A stretch of DNA of 64,000 nucleotides from Njordibacter sp937773555 (GTDB taxonomy: Bacteria; Pseudomonadota; Gammaproteobacteria; Pseudomonadales; Balneatricaceae). The stretch spans positions 1,674,001 to 1,738,000 of the forward strand of contig NZ_CP159830.1 of assembly GCF_047730085.1 (NCBI RefSeq), read 5' to 3'. The notes below the pieces were generated by a model. It ran no database searches. It was not told where the DNA came from and saw nothing but the letters and a program-made list of their open reading frames with translations. Positions 25,670-34,930 of this stretch are shown here, in pieces. The translations under genes were made by a program, and so were the position numbers. Position 1 is the stretch's first letter; the number at the start of each line of letters is the position of its first letter.

Positions 25670-27031
25670 TTAATAGTGGTCTTCTTCTGATGCTTCATCT
25701 GTGTCTGGGATAGCGGTTTCTGGCCCAGCCATAGGTGCCTGGGTCCATTCGTCACTATCATCCAGCTGCTCTAGCCCATCTTCCTCAAGGGCTTCAGCAT
25801 AGTCTTGCGCATCTGGGGCTGCAAAGGCTGCAATAGGCGTACCGATGACACCAGCAGCTAACATTGGCGACTGATCTTCCACGTCTTCTGGAGTAACCTC
25901 GCGATAGCGCATGCTGTTTAGCACTGCTAAAGCAATGGCTACAAAAGCAATAGCTATACCCACAAAATAAACATCTGGGCCAAGGCTCGACATAGCAAAA
26001 GCCACCATAATAGGGCCAATACTCAAACCAATACCAGAAGCCATTACCATAGCACCGCTGGCAGAGACAATTTGTTCTGGAGATAACCGATCACTGGCAT
26101 AGGCAATACATAAGGAATACATGGGCATGACCGAACCACCCACAATAACGATGAGCACAATATAGCTATCACTTGTGGTGTCCCATGCAGAGGCCAACAA
26201 ACATAATATGACTGCCACCATGGCGTTAATTAGCATTACACCACGACGACCATACCTGTCAGACAACCATCCAATTGGCCACTGCAATAAGAAACCACCC
26301 CACAAAAAAGACGCCATAAATAACGCCACTAAGCTATTATCAAAGCCTTTTTGTAACCCGTACACGGCCCCCAAACCGAATGCTGTACCATGAGCTGCAC
26401 CCGTTAAAGCATTACTAATAACTGCTAAAGGAGAGACTTTATACAAGGCAAAAATAGACATGCTAACACCCTGATCGAAGGCAGGAGCAGGACGAGCTGT
26501 AAGAAGTATAGGCACTAGTGCAAACGAGATAATGACAGAGATAAGAATAAATAGTTCTGTGCTGGCTGGGTCTGCCACATTAAGTAAAAACTGGCCACTG
26601 CCCATGCCCAAGGTAATGACAACCATGTACACAGACAAAATAGCACCACGATTTTCGTTACTGGCCCTGTCGTTTAACCAGCTTTCCGCCACCACAAACA
26701 ATCCCGAAAAACAGATGCCCGTGACAAAACGCATTAAACTCCATGTGTATGGATTAACATAGATACTGTGTAAAAGGATAGCAATAGAGGCCGTTGAAGC
26801 TAAGGCAGCAAACACTCTTATGTGCCCTACTCTGGATACCAATTTAGGCGCAATAATACTGCCAACCAACATACCCGAAAAATAAAACGACATCACCACA
26901 CCAGTGGTAAATACGTTAAACCCTTCTAAGCTAGCACGGACGCCAAGGAGTGTACCCTGTAATCCATTGCCTACCATAATAAAGCCGATGCCCAATAACA
27001 GGGCCCAGCTGGCTTTTATTTCTTGCAACAT
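25670..27031 (-). CDS. MFS transporter with acidic C-terminal tail
   Basis: Major facilitator permease of 453 residues with twelve hydrophobic segments in its first 385. The start at 27031 (MLQEIKASW) follows GGTGGAG at good spacing; an ATG 18 bases earlier has none. Motif A-like WLSDRYGRRG lies in the central loop, and the overall pattern (GNGLQGTLLGVRASLEGF, WLNDRASNENRGAILSVYMV) resembles the YcaD-like group. The last 65 residues are a cytoplasmic tail very rich in Asp/Glu, not typical for the family. It is co-directional with avtA 122 bases upstream; amino acid or drug export is possible but unproved. Confidence 0.85.
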   Translation of the reverse strand: MLQEIKASWALLLGIGFIMVGNGLQGTLLGVRASLEGFNVFTTGVVMSFYFSGMLVGSIIAPKLVSRVGHIRVFAALASTASIAILLHSIYVNPYTWSLMRFVTGICFSGLFVVAESWLNDRASNENRGAILSVYMVVITLGMGSGQFLLNVADPASTELFILISVIISFALVPILLTARPAPAFDQGVSMSIFALYKVSPLAVISNALTGAAHGTAFGLGAVYGLQKGFDNSLVALFMASFLWGGFLLQWPIGWLSDRYGRRGVMLINAMVAVILCLLASAWDTTSDSYIVLIVIVGGSVMPMYSLCIAYASDRLSPEQIVSASGAMVMASGIGLSIGPIMVAFAMSSLGPDVYFVGIAIAFVAIALAVLNSMRYREVTPEDVEDQSPMLAAGVIGTPIAAFAAPDAQDYAEALEEDGLEQLDDSDEWTQAPMAGPETAIPDTDEASEEDHY

Positions 27032-27153
27032 GGCGTGTATCTCCACCATAAGCGCTGATCTTTAGGCCGCCACAATACTGCTTTTTTAAGGTATTGAATA
27101 GAGCTAAGAGCCTAATTAATCCAATTATCTGGCAGCCCCTCCTGTTAGAGGTG

Positions 27154-28413
27154 TTAACCCAAATAAGCCTTAAGGACCTCTTGTGCAATAATCTGCAAAC
27201 CCTTAGCAATACGCTCGGGGCTTTGCGCAGCATAGTTGATACGAATACATTCGTGTTGATGTTGCCAATCATCGGTAATACCCACAAAGAAATTATGCCC
27301 AGAAACTACGATCACGCCTTGCGCTTTTAACCGCTCGTACAACTCTTGACTAGTAATAGGCATGCCTTTAAACCACAGCCAAAGGAACATGGCCCCTTCT
27401 GGTTTGTGCATAGCGTATGGAATTGCAGGGTCCATTACTTTATGTAAGGTGTTTTGTGCAAACGTCAATTGTGCTTCATACGTAGGGCGCACTACCTTTT
27501 GGCTTAGATCAATGATTTCTCCTGAAGCAATTAAGCCTGTGGTCAGTGCTGCACCAAAGCTACCACTGGCTAGATTAATAATGGCATTAATACCTGCAAT
27601 GGTGTGAATGGTTTCTTCATTAGCCACCACAATCCCAGTGCGGGCACCGGGTAAGCCGAATTTAGATAAGCTTAAACACACAATGGTGTTGTCATTCCAA
27701 AAGGGGGTAGCTGGGGTGTAAATTAACCCAGGAAACGGAATACCATAAGCGCCATCAATGATTAATGGCACCTTATTGGCTTTTGCCAATGCATCTAGCT
27801 GCTCAACTTCGCCATCGGTAATGACATTACCCGTGGGGTTAGTAGGCCTAGACACACAAATAGCACCTGTACTTGGCCCTACATCTAAGTCGTCAAATTT
27901 CACCCGATACTTAAACTGGCGTTGCTCTAACTCCTCAATAATAGGGTGAGCTGCAGTAAATAAGTCGCTACCGATACCCGCATCAGCATAACCAATATAC
28001 TCTGGCGCCATAGGTAGCTGAATTTGTTTCGTGCTGCCATTATCAAACTCACCTGCCAGCATGTTGAACAACATAAAAAATGCAGACTGGCTGCCATTAG
28101 TAAGGGCTATATTATGGCGCGTAACGGGCCAACCAAGCTTTTTACTAAATAGCTGAGCTAAAGCGTCAATGAGCTCCATGTTACCTTGTGCAGGGTCATA
28201 ACTACCGAGAAGCTGCCTAACAGAAAGCGGATCATTAGCCAGATTTTTAAGGCGTTGCTGCATGATCGCTTCTATTTCTGGGATATTAGCAGGATTTCCG
28301 CCTCCCATCATAATCATGTCACGGCCACTTGAGAGGGCATTAGTAATGTCGTCCATCAACACAGTAATACCAGAATCGCCACTAAATTTTTGACCAAAAG
28401 CAGATAATTTCAC
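27154..28413 (-). CDS. avtA: Valine--pyruvate aminotransferase AvtA
   Basis: Class I PLP aminotransferase of 419 residues. AvtA marks are the opening MKLSAFGQKFSGDSGI, MMGGGNPANIPEI, the PLP region SRPTNPTGNVI, DGAYGIPFPGLIY and the Schiff-base lysine in CLSLSKFGLPGARTGIV. It exchanges amino groups between valine and pyruvate and can supply alanine. The match along its length makes the name likely; general alanine/aromatic aminotransferase is the alternative. Confidence 0.9.
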   Translation of the reverse strand: MKLSAFGQKFSGDSGITVLMDDITNALSSGRDMIMMGGGNPANIPEIEAIMQQRLKNLANDPLSVRQLLGSYDPAQGNMELIDALAQLFSKKLGWPVTRHNIALTNGSQSAFFMLFNMLAGEFDNGSTKQIQLPMAPEYIGYADAGIGSDLFTAAHPIIEELEQRQFKYRVKFDDLDVGPSTGAICVSRPTNPTGNVITDGEVEQLDALAKANKVPLIIDGAYGIPFPGLIYTPATPFWNDNTIVCLSLSKFGLPGARTGIVVANEETIHTIAGINAIINLASGSFGAALTTGLIASGEIIDLSQKVVRPTYEAQLTFAQNTLHKVMDPAIPYAMHKPEGAMFLWLWFKGMPITSQELYERLKAQGVIVVSGHNFFVGITDDWQHQHECIRINYAAQSPERIAKGLQIIAQEVLKAYLG

Positions 28414-28543
28414 AGTTCATTTCCAGATAAAATGAGGTTTAAATAAAGTAATGGATCTCATCACTTTGTTGCATAGTGAGACCTTAAGGTCTCACCGTAT
28501 AAAGCCACTAAATTGTGTTCAGAGCTTTATCATGACGGGCATA

Positions 28544-29038
28544 CTACAGGTATTTTTGCCAAAACTCTGCTTTACCTGCTCCCTCACGAAGCTCATATAC
28601 TTTAAACCCAAACTTGTTATACGACGCCTTAGCAATGTCATTGTTACCAAGCACTTCCAGCGTCACTTTGCAGGCATGTCTGGTTTGGGCATAATTCTCT
28701 ACTGCTTGTAATAAAGCCGTGCTAATACCCATACCCCTAAATTTTTTCTGCACACCCAGGTCATGGATATTAACCAATGGCATAGCCGCAAAGGTGGAAT
28801 AACCCCAAAGGCAATTCGTCATACCTGCACACTCATCCCCTACCCAAGCTAAAAAACTAAAATTTTGTTGTTGTTGAGGTAAATCCGTTAATAAGCGCCG
28901 CTTAACCTCTTCTGTTAAATCCTCACCACCACCCATATCATCCATGGCATAGGCACCCAGCTGCTCTATTAGCAAGGCCATTTGTTGAGGGTCTTGGTAA
29001 TCAACCAGAGAAATTTTTACAGCTTTTTTATCTAACAT
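28544..29038 (-). CDS. GNAT-family N-acetyltransferase
   Basis: 164-residue GNAT-fold acetyltransferase. The acetyl-CoA loop is visible as VQKKFRGMGISTALLQAVENYA near residues 95-115, followed by KVTLEVLGNNDIAKASYNKFGFKVYEL, the standard C-terminal motif. Substrate cannot be predicted. Divergent from cysD with 168 bases between them. Confidence 0.88.
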   Translation of the reverse strand: MLDKKAVKISLVDYQDPQQMALLIEQLGAYAMDDMGGGEDLTEEVKRRLLTDLPQQQQNFSFLAWVGDECAGMTNCLWGYSTFAAMPLVNIHDLGVQKKFRGMGISTALLQAVENYAQTRHACKVTLEVLGNNDIAKASYNKFGFKVYELREGAGKAEFWQKYL

Positions 29039-29206
29039 AGGTTCTTCTCAAAGGTATAACATTAATCCTTATATAACCAAAAGGAATAACTAATAAGTTT
29101 TTAATTACTTTTTATTTTAAAAAAGTAATGGCATACTTCACGCAATCAATGGATCCAGTTGTTAAAAACAAATGGGGCCAATTTAATTTAACCGGAGCGT
29201 ACACCC

Positions 29207-30124
29207 ATGAGCAACATTTCTGAGACTCGCCTCAGCCACTTAAAACAACTAGAAGCGGAAAGTATCCACATCATGCGTGAAGTTGTGGCCGAGTTCAACA
29301 ATCCAATCATGCTTTACTCAATAGGAAAAGACTCTTCAGTAATGCTACACCTAGCTAAAAAGGCTTTTTACCCTGCTGCTCCACCATTTAAATTATTGCA
29401 CGTAGACACCACGTGGAAATTTAAAGATATGATTAAATTTCGCTCCAAAGCAGTTGCAGAATCTGGCATGGAACTCATTACCCACATTAACCCAGATGGT
29501 CTGGCTATGGATATCAGCCCCTTTACCCATGGTTCCAAGATTCATACTGACATAATGAAAACCCAAGGTTTAAAACAAGCCCTAGATCACTACGGATTTG
29601 ACGCAGCTTTTGGTGGTGCCCGCCGCGACGAAGAGGGCTCCCGCGCTAAAGAACGTATATTTTCATTCCGTTCTCAAGAGCACCGCTGGGACCCCAAAAA
29701 CCAACGTCCCGAGTTATGGAATTTGTTTAATACCAGAATTAACAAAGGCGAAAGCATCCGAGTTTTCCCAATCTCTAACTGGACTGAATTAGACATTTGG
29801 CAATACATCTACATGGAAAAAATTGACATTGTGCCTTTGTATTTTGCCGCCACACGACCCGTTGTAGCCCGTGATGGCATTAATATTATGGTGGATGATG
29901 ATCGCATGCCCATTGCCGCCAATGAAACAGTAGAGCAAAAGTCTGTGCGCTTTAGAACCTTGGGTTGCTACCCACTGACTGGTGCCATCGAATCTACAGC
30001 GAACACCTTGCCAGAAATTATTCAAGAAATGTTACTAGCCAAAACTTCAGAACGCCAAGGTCGCCTTATTGATGCCGACCAAGCTGGATCCATGGAACTT
30101 AAAAAAGCAGAGGGTTACTTCTAA
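29207..30124 (+). CDS. cysD: Sulfate adenylyltransferase subunit 2 (ATP sulfurylase catalytic subunit)
   Basis: Forms APS from ATP and sulfate, driven by GTP hydrolysis in CysN. Normal length (305 residues). Visible are the PP-loop YSIGKDSSVMLHLA (38-51), LLHVDTTWKFKDM, FGGARRDEEGSRAKERIFSFR and RFRTLGCYPLTGAIES, all CysD hallmarks. The stop overlaps the next start by one base (TAATG), so CysD and the CysN fusion are translated together. This locus has no separate cysC, cysI or cysJ. Confidence 0.96.
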   Translation: MSNISETRLSHLKQLEAESIHIMREVVAEFNNPIMLYSIGKDSSVMLHLAKKAFYPAAPPFKLLHVDTTWKFKDMIKFRSKAVAESGMELITHINPDGLAMDISPFTHGSKIHTDIMKTQGLKQALDHYGFDAAFGGARRDEEGSRAKERIFSFRSQEHRWDPKNQRPELWNLFNTRINKGESIRVFPISNWTELDIWQYIYMEKIDIVPLYFAATRPVVARDGINIMVDDDRMPIAANETVEQKSVRFRTLGCYPLTGAIESTANTLPEIIQEMLLAKTSERQGRLIDADQAGSMELKKAEGYF

Positions 30125-32124
30125 TGAGCCACCAAAGCCAACTTATTGAACAAGACATCCACAGCTACCTACAACAACATGAACACAAAAGCCTTTTGCG
30201 CCTACTCACCTGTGGCAGTGTAGACGATGGAAAATCCACCCTCATAGGGCGTTTGTTGCACGACAGTAAATTAGTTTATGAAGATCAACTTGCCGCTGTT
30301 AAACAGGCTTCTGCATCTGGTCAAGGTAATCAAGACAGTGGTGACTTAGACTTAGCCCTGCTGGTTGATGGCCTGCAAGCTGAGCGTGAACAAGGCATAA
30401 CCATTGATGTAGCTTACCGATATTTCTCTACTAGCAAACGCAAGTTTATTATTGCGGATACCCCTGGGCATGAACAATACACCCGCAACATGGCTACTGG
30501 CGCATCAAACTGTGACTTGGCTATTATTCTTGTGGACGCTCGCAAAGGTTTACTAACGCAAACTCGTCGTCACAGTTTTATCGTGTCTTTATTGGGCATT
30601 AAACATGTAGTTGTGGCTGTTAACAAAATGGATCTAATGGATTATAAGCAAAATGTATTCCAACAGATTCAGCAAGACTACAAAGCCTTTGCTGAAAACT
30701 TAGATTTGCCAAACATTCACTTTATACCAGTGTCTGCCATAACAGGAGACAATGTAGTCGATGAGAGCGCAAAGATGCCATGGTATCAAGGGCCTTCGTT
30801 ATTGCATTTATTGGAAGATTTAAATACACAAACAGACCTCACCCTAGGTGACTGGCAGCTGCCTGTGCAGTACGTTAACCGGCCTAACGCCAACTTTAGA
30901 GGTTACTGTGGCACCATTGCTGCAGGTAACGTAAAACCAGGAGATGAAGTGCGTGTGTTACCGTCAGGCCAAATCAGCACTATAGACAAAATTGTTACTG
31001 CCGATGGGGATTTAACACACGCCTTCGCTCCAATGGCTATTACCGTTACCTTAACCGATGAAATTGATATTTCTCGTGGTGACATTCTAGTACATGCCAG
31101 AAGCGCAGCACATACCGCTAATACGCAGCAGTTTAGCGCTAACCTAGTGTGGATGGACCAACAAAAACTCAGCCTAAGCCGTGATTATGAGTTGAAACTT
31201 GGTAGTAAACGCATTAATGCGCGGGTTAAAAAAATACACTATCAGGTCAACGTTAACACCCTAAGACGCAGTTCTGCTGACAGCTTGATGTTAAATGAAA
31301 TTGGTTTAGTAGAGTTGCACTTAGATGCACCTATTCCAGCTGCTGAGTTTAAACACAGTAAAGGCTTAGGGTCGTTTATTTTAATTGATAAGATTACTCA
31401 CGCTACAGCAGCTGCTGGCATGGTTGCAAAACTTAACACAGCTTCTACCATTGCAGCTAATGATAATATCATGGGTAAGAGTTTAGCTGCCCTGAGCCTA
31501 CCAAAGGCTAATCAGCAGCTTGCATCAAGCAGTGCGGAAGAAGTCATTCACTGGGTTTTAGGACTCGGTGCAAAAACCCTAGTAACTACTAATTTTGGCC
31601 CTCAAGAAGCGGTGTTGTTACACATGATTAGCCAAGCTGCACCAAACACTAAAGTGTTGTGGATAGATTCTGGCTATAACATGCCACAAACCTATGCATT
31701 TGCGCAGCAGGTGAGTAAGCAGCTGGATTTAAATCTAGTGGTTTATACCCCAGTAGTGAGTGCCGCAAGGCGTGACGCCGTTATGGGTGGCATTCCTACC
31801 ATTGATGACCCAGCCCACATTGAGTTTACTCAACAATTTAAGCTAGAACCCTTTAAACGGGCTATGGCACAACTTGCACCCGAAGTGTGGCTCACGGCTG
31901 TGCGCCGTGAACAAAGTCCATTACGCCAGAAAATGGACACTATAGCTGATGGTCCTAACGGCACAATTAAAGTGTCACCATTATTAGATTGGAGTTTGGG
32001 AGATATGCAGGCTTACTTAGCAAAGCACGGATTACCAGACGAGACGCGTTATTTTGACCCTACCAAGGCTGAGGCAGGACGTGAGTGTGGTTTGCACACA
32101 CTGGAGAGCAGTCCGTCTAACTAG
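30124..32124 (+). CDS. CysN GTPase fused to a CysH-like PAPS/APS reductase domain
   Basis: A 666-residue fusion. Residues 25-436 are sulfate adenylyltransferase subunit 1, an EF-Tu-like GTPase (GSVDDGKST 31-39, DTPGHEQYTRN 112-122, NKMD 167-170, and the two beta-barrel domains). A short linker (437-465) leads not to APS kinase but to a sulfonucleotide reductase domain at 466-666: NFGPQEAVLLH (490-500), LWIDSGYNMPQTYAF, LTAVRREQSPLRQ and the catalytic RECGLHT with Cys655. The CC...CxxC pairs of 4Fe-4S APS reductases are absent, so it looks like the thioredoxin-dependent cluster-free type; the loop before ECGLH is also shorter than in E. coli CysH. Known fusions in this family are CysN-CysC. 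Whether it uses APS directly or PAPS is open. Confidence 0.9.
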   Translation: MSHQSQLIEQDIHSYLQQHEHKSLLRLLTCGSVDDGKSTLIGRLLHDSKLVYEDQLAAVKQASASGQGNQDSGDLDLALLVDGLQAEREQGITIDVAYRYFSTSKRKFIIADTPGHEQYTRNMATGASNCDLAIILVDARKGLLTQTRRHSFIVSLLGIKHVVVAVNKMDLMDYKQNVFQQIQQDYKAFAENLDLPNIHFIPVSAITGDNVVDESAKMPWYQGPSLLHLLEDLNTQTDLTLGDWQLPVQYVNRPNANFRGYCGTIAAGNVKPGDEVRVLPSGQISTIDKIVTADGDLTHAFAPMAITVTLTDEIDISRGDILVHARSAAHTANTQQFSANLVWMDQQKLSLSRDYELKLGSKRINARVKKIHYQVNVNTLRRSSADSLMLNEIGLVELHLDAPIPAAEFKHSKGLGSFILIDKITHATAAAGMVAKLNTASTIAANDNIMGKSLAALSLPKANQQLASSSAEEVIHWVLGLGAKTLVTTNFGPQEAVLLHMISQAAPNTKVLWIDSGYNMPQTYAFAQQVSKQLDLNLVVYTPVVSAARRDAVMGGIPTIDDPAHIEFTQQFKLEPFKRAMAQLAPEVWLTAVRREQSPLRQKMDTIADGPNGTIKVSPLLDWSLGDMQAYLAKHGLPDETRYFDPTKAEAGRECGLHTLESSPSN

Positions 32125-32136
32125 CTCTAAGTGGCT

Positions 32137-32163
32137 ACAGCCAGGTTAATACTGGCTGTTTAT
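32137..32163 (+). terminator. Hairpin after the cysDN(H) operon
   Basis: ACAGCCAG, 7-base loop, CTGGCTGT, then TTATACTT. The T-run is weak but the position right after the stop suggests an operon end. Confidence 0.6.
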
Positions 32164-32204
32164 ACTTGCTGCCTGTGTTGCTTATGGATCATTAAATACC
32201 AATG

Positions 32205-32522
32205 CTAAGATGGCATTTGTACCAGTTCAGACACTTCTAAGCTGCCACCGATATCTAAAAATGGACAAGCCTTGGTGATAACTACAGCAGCTTCAATAGA
32301 CTCAGCTTCGATGATAGTGAAACCCGACATTTTAGTACCAGCATCCTTAGAGACGCTGCCGTCTGGAGATACATGATGGCTGTCTTTTAAAGGATTCATT
32401 GCACTAACAGCAGCTTCACCTAGACCATTAATCCACTGCATATATTTAGCAAAATGGGCTCGACCCTCGTCTGGCGTTGCAGGTTGATTACCACCTAAAT
32501 AAGTGATGATGAATTGTGTCAT
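32205..32522 (-). CDS. YciI-like domain protein
   Basis: Cytosolic 105-residue protein with a YCII-related ferredoxin-like fold (TQFIITYLGG, RAHFAKYMQWINGLGEAA, SGFTIIEAESIEAAVVITKACPFLDIGGSLEVSEL). The family contains dehydrochlorinase-like and unknown proteins; the conserved His/Asp pair is replaced here by other residues, so activity is uncertain. Divergent from the next gene by 98 bases. Confidence 0.8.
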   Translation of the reverse strand: MTQFIITYLGGNQPATPDEGRAHFAKYMQWINGLGEAAVSAMNPLKDSHHVSPDGSVSKDAGTKMSGFTIIEAESIEAAVVITKACPFLDIGGSLEVSELVQMPS

Positions 32523-32620
32523 GATAGAAAATCCAGATAATTGCGTAATAGTTAAATAGTGCCAACAAGTCTAACAGATAGCTATATTCAGTGTATATCG
32601 AGGTCTGTTAGACTAGGGCA

Positions 32621-33085
32621 ATGCATAAAAAATTACTCATCGTTGCCCACCAGCCCTCTGCCAATACCCAACAAATGCTTGAAGCCTGCATGGCTGGCAG
32701 CCGAGCCGCAGACACTGAAAACGTTGAAGTATTAATTGTGGCACCCTTGGATTGCCAAGCCAAGCAGCTACTAGACGCTGACGCCGTGGTCATTCTTACT
32801 ACAGAAAATCTTGGTTATATGGCAGGAGCCACTAAAGATTGGTTTGATCGCGTGTACTATCCAGTACTGGAGCTAAAACAAGGGCTCCCTTACGCTTTGA
32901 TTATTCGTGCTGGCATAGACGGCACAGGAACACAACGAGCAGTAGAGTCTATTTGCACTGGGTTACATTGGAATTTAGCCCAGCCTGTGCTGGTATGCCA
33001 AGGGCCATGGCAAGGCAAATTTACTCATCAGTGCTTTGACATAGGTCAATATATGGCAGCAGGTTTAGACCTAGGTATACTTTAA
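32621..33085 (+). CDS. Flavodoxin-like NAD(P)H:FMN oxidoreductase family protein
   Basis: A 154-residue flavodoxin-fold protein. The phosphate-binding loop reads VAHQPSANTQQML near residue 9, and the FMN-side loop TTENLGYMAGATKDWFDRVYYP around residue 66 fits the NADPH-dependent FMN reductase group. It probably carries FMN and reduces quinones or flavins; the electron partner is unknown. It has a leaderless look, with no clear ribosome site, and is followed by a strong terminator. Confidence 0.8.
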   Translation: MHKKLLIVAHQPSANTQQMLEACMAGSRAADTENVEVLIVAPLDCQAKQLLDADAVVILTTENLGYMAGATKDWFDRVYYPVLELKQGLPYALIIRAGIDGTGTQRAVESICTGLHWNLAQPVLVCQGPWQGKFTHQCFDIGQYMAAGLDLGIL

Positions 33086-33108
33086 TACCAACTAGTTATA
33101 CAGCCATT

Positions 33109-33135
33109 AAAAAGCCCGCTAAGCGGGCTTTTTAG
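33109..33135. terminator. Bidirectional intrinsic terminator
   Basis: AAAAAGCCCGCT/AGCGGGCTTTTT forms a strong GC stem flanked by A- and T-runs and serves the converging flavodoxin-like and aminotransferase genes. Confidence 0.92.
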
Positions 33136-33167
33136 GTTTAGTTCACTGCATTAACAAAAATCAGTAA

Positions 33168-34295
33168 TTAAAGAACCTGGCTTAGAGCTTCATCTAAGGT
33201 AGCCACAGAGCGCTCTACGTTGTGCAACTTGTCTAGGCCAAATAGGCCTAAACGAAACGTACGGAAGCCCTCAGGTTCATCACACATCAAGGGTACACCC
33301 GCAGCAATCTGAATACCTAAAGCAGCAAATTTGCTACCGTTTTGAATAGCAGTGTCTTCCGTGTAGCTTACTACTACTCCAGGAGCGCCAAAACCCTCAG
33401 CAGCCACACTCTTAATGCCCTTCGAGGCCAACAAGGAACGTACTGCATCCCCAAGTTCTTGCTGCTCAGACTTCACCTTAGCAAAACCATACTGTTCAGT
33501 TTCACGCATCACATCGGCAAAAGACGCAATAGAGTCTGTAGGCATGGTAGCATGGTAGGCATGGCCTCCATTTTCATAAGCTGCCATGATGTCGCGCCAC
33601 TTTTTAAGGTCACAGGCAAAGCTAGTGCTGGTAGACGCTTCAAGAGCTGCAACGCCCCGCTCGCCCATCATCACTAGACCACAACACGGCGATCCACTCC
33701 AGCCTTTCTGAGGCGCACTAACTAACACATCTACACCCATAGTTTTCATGTCTACCCACAAACAACCAGACGCAATGCAGTCTAATACAAAGATACCACC
33801 CACAGCATGCACAGCGTCGGTTACCGCTTTAATGTAATCGTTTGGCAAAATAATGCCTGCCGAGGTTTCAACATGAGGCGCAAAAACAACGGCTGGCTTT
33901 TCGCTGGCAATCGTTGCCAATACTTCTTCAATAGGTGCAGGAGCAAAGGCTTCTTGGTCTCCTGTTTTTGCTTGGCGTGCTTTAAGCACTGTAGAACTTG
34001 AAGAGATACTGCCCATGTCCAAAATTTGAGTCCAACGATAACTAAAAAAACCGTTGCGAATAACTAAGGTCTTTTTACCCGTAGCAAACTGACGGGCTAC
34101 CGCTTCCATGCCAAAGGTACCAGAACCTGGCACTATGGCCACTTGGTCTGCAGTGTAGACACTTTTTAGTGTACTAGAAATATAACGCATGTCGCCTTGA
34201 AAAGACTGTGACATGTGGTTAAGTGCACGGTCAGTATAAACCACCGAGTACTCTAATAATCCATCTGGATCTATATTGGGTAATAAGCCAGCCAT
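33168..34295 (-). CDS. Class V aminotransferase (serine/alanine--glyoxylate type)
   Basis: PLP enzyme of 375 residues. The Schiff-base lysine lies in VSAPQKGWSGSP (about residue 195); VPGSGTFGMEAVARQ binds the phosphate and FVLDCIASGCLWVDM carries the Asp that holds the pyridine. This pattern is that of serine-glyoxylate/alanine-glyoxylate aminotransferases and purine-catabolic relatives. It lies downstream of the sarcosine oxidase genes on the same strand, so it may connect glycine made there to glyoxylate and serine. A 110-base gap with a hairpin separates it from soxG. GGAGGC ribosome site. Confidence 0.85.
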   Translation of the reverse strand: MAGLLPNIDPDGLLEYSVVYTDRALNHMSQSFQGDMRYISSTLKSVYTADQVAIVPGSGTFGMEAVARQFATGKKTLVIRNGFFSYRWTQILDMGSISSSSTVLKARQAKTGDQEAFAPAPIEEVLATIASEKPAVVFAPHVETSAGIILPNDYIKAVTDAVHAVGGIFVLDCIASGCLWVDMKTMGVDVLVSAPQKGWSGSPCCGLVMMGERGVAALEASTSTSFACDLKKWRDIMAAYENGGHAYHATMPTDSIASFADVMRETEQYGFAKVKSEQQELGDAVRSLLASKGIKSVAAEGFGAPGVVVSYTEDTAIQNGSKFAALGIQIAAGVPLMCDEPEGFRTFRLGLFGLDKLHNVERSVATLDEALSQVL

Positions 34296-34357
34296 GAGGC
34301 CTCCTAAATTTTATTTAGACATTGGGACTTAGCACAAGCACCAAGGCCGCTAGATTT

Positions 34358-34389
34358 AAAGCCAGCAATAAAAGAGCTTTGCTGGCTTT
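34358..34389 (-). terminator. Hairpin between soxG and the aminotransferase
   Basis: AAAGCCAGCA and TGCTGGCTTT are perfect 10-bp arms with a 12-base loop. The following bases on the reverse strand are AAATC, so it may be a weak terminator or an RNA-stabilising stem. Confidence 0.5.
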
Positions 34390-34405
34390 GAGCAGAACCT
34401 ATCTA

Positions 34406-34930
34406 TTAACGTAAGGTTTCTGCAGAATGTACCAAGAAGTCTGTAAGAGATTTGGCGAAACCACGCATTACCCACACTTCAAACTGTGGCTGGCCACTCA
34501 CGTCAGCATTACGAATAACACTCACCCCAATATGGTTAATGTGGCTGTGTTGAACTTCACCAATAGCAAACTGCCCTTCATCAATGTCTAATGGCAGGCC
34601 ACGAGCCAATAGGGCTCGGGCGTCTTCACCAGTAATTAATAGCTGAGTTTTGCCATAGGTTTGATCCGTTGCATAAACACCATTGTTATCAGCTAGATCT
34701 GAACGATGTGTAGTTAACAGGTAGCGATCGCGCCCCGCCCATACCAAACGTTCATCACCTTGCACAGTCACTTGACCCTGCGCTGGAATAGCCATACCGG
34801 TCATGGCAGCAACTTTACTGTCTACGTTTTCGCAGCCTTCAAGTTGCCACATGTTGGTAGCAGTAACATCGATGCTAACTGCAGCGAAAGTTTGTGGCAT
34901 TTCAAAATGCCCGTTTAGTGCATTAGCCAT
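34406..34930 (-). CDS. soxG: Sarcosine oxidase gamma subunit
   Basis: Smallest globular subunit of the heterotetrameric enzyme, 174 residues. It has the expected N-terminal extension (MANALNGHFEMPQTF) and folate-binding-protein-like core (VQGDERLVWAGRDRYLL; LPLDIDEGQFAIGEVQHSHINHIGVSVI; FEVWVMRGFAKSLTDFL). The start overlaps the stop of soxA by one base (TAATG). The call rests partly on position, as SoxG proteins are divergent. Confidence 0.9.
   Translation of the reverse strand: MANALNGHFEMPQTFAAVSIDVTATNMWQLEGCENVDSKVAAMTGMAIPAQGQVTVQGDERLVWAGRDRYLLTTHRSDLADNNGVYATDQTYGKTQLLITGEDARALLARGLPLDIDEGQFAIGEVQHSHINHIGVSVIRNADVSGQPQFEVWVMRGFAKSLTDFLVHSAETLR

Noticed and set aside
31440..32124. C-terminal domain of the CysN fusion as APS kinase (CysC)
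   Set aside because: No P-loop kinase motif (GxSGxGKS/T) is present; PP-loop and ECGLH motifs identify a reductase instead.
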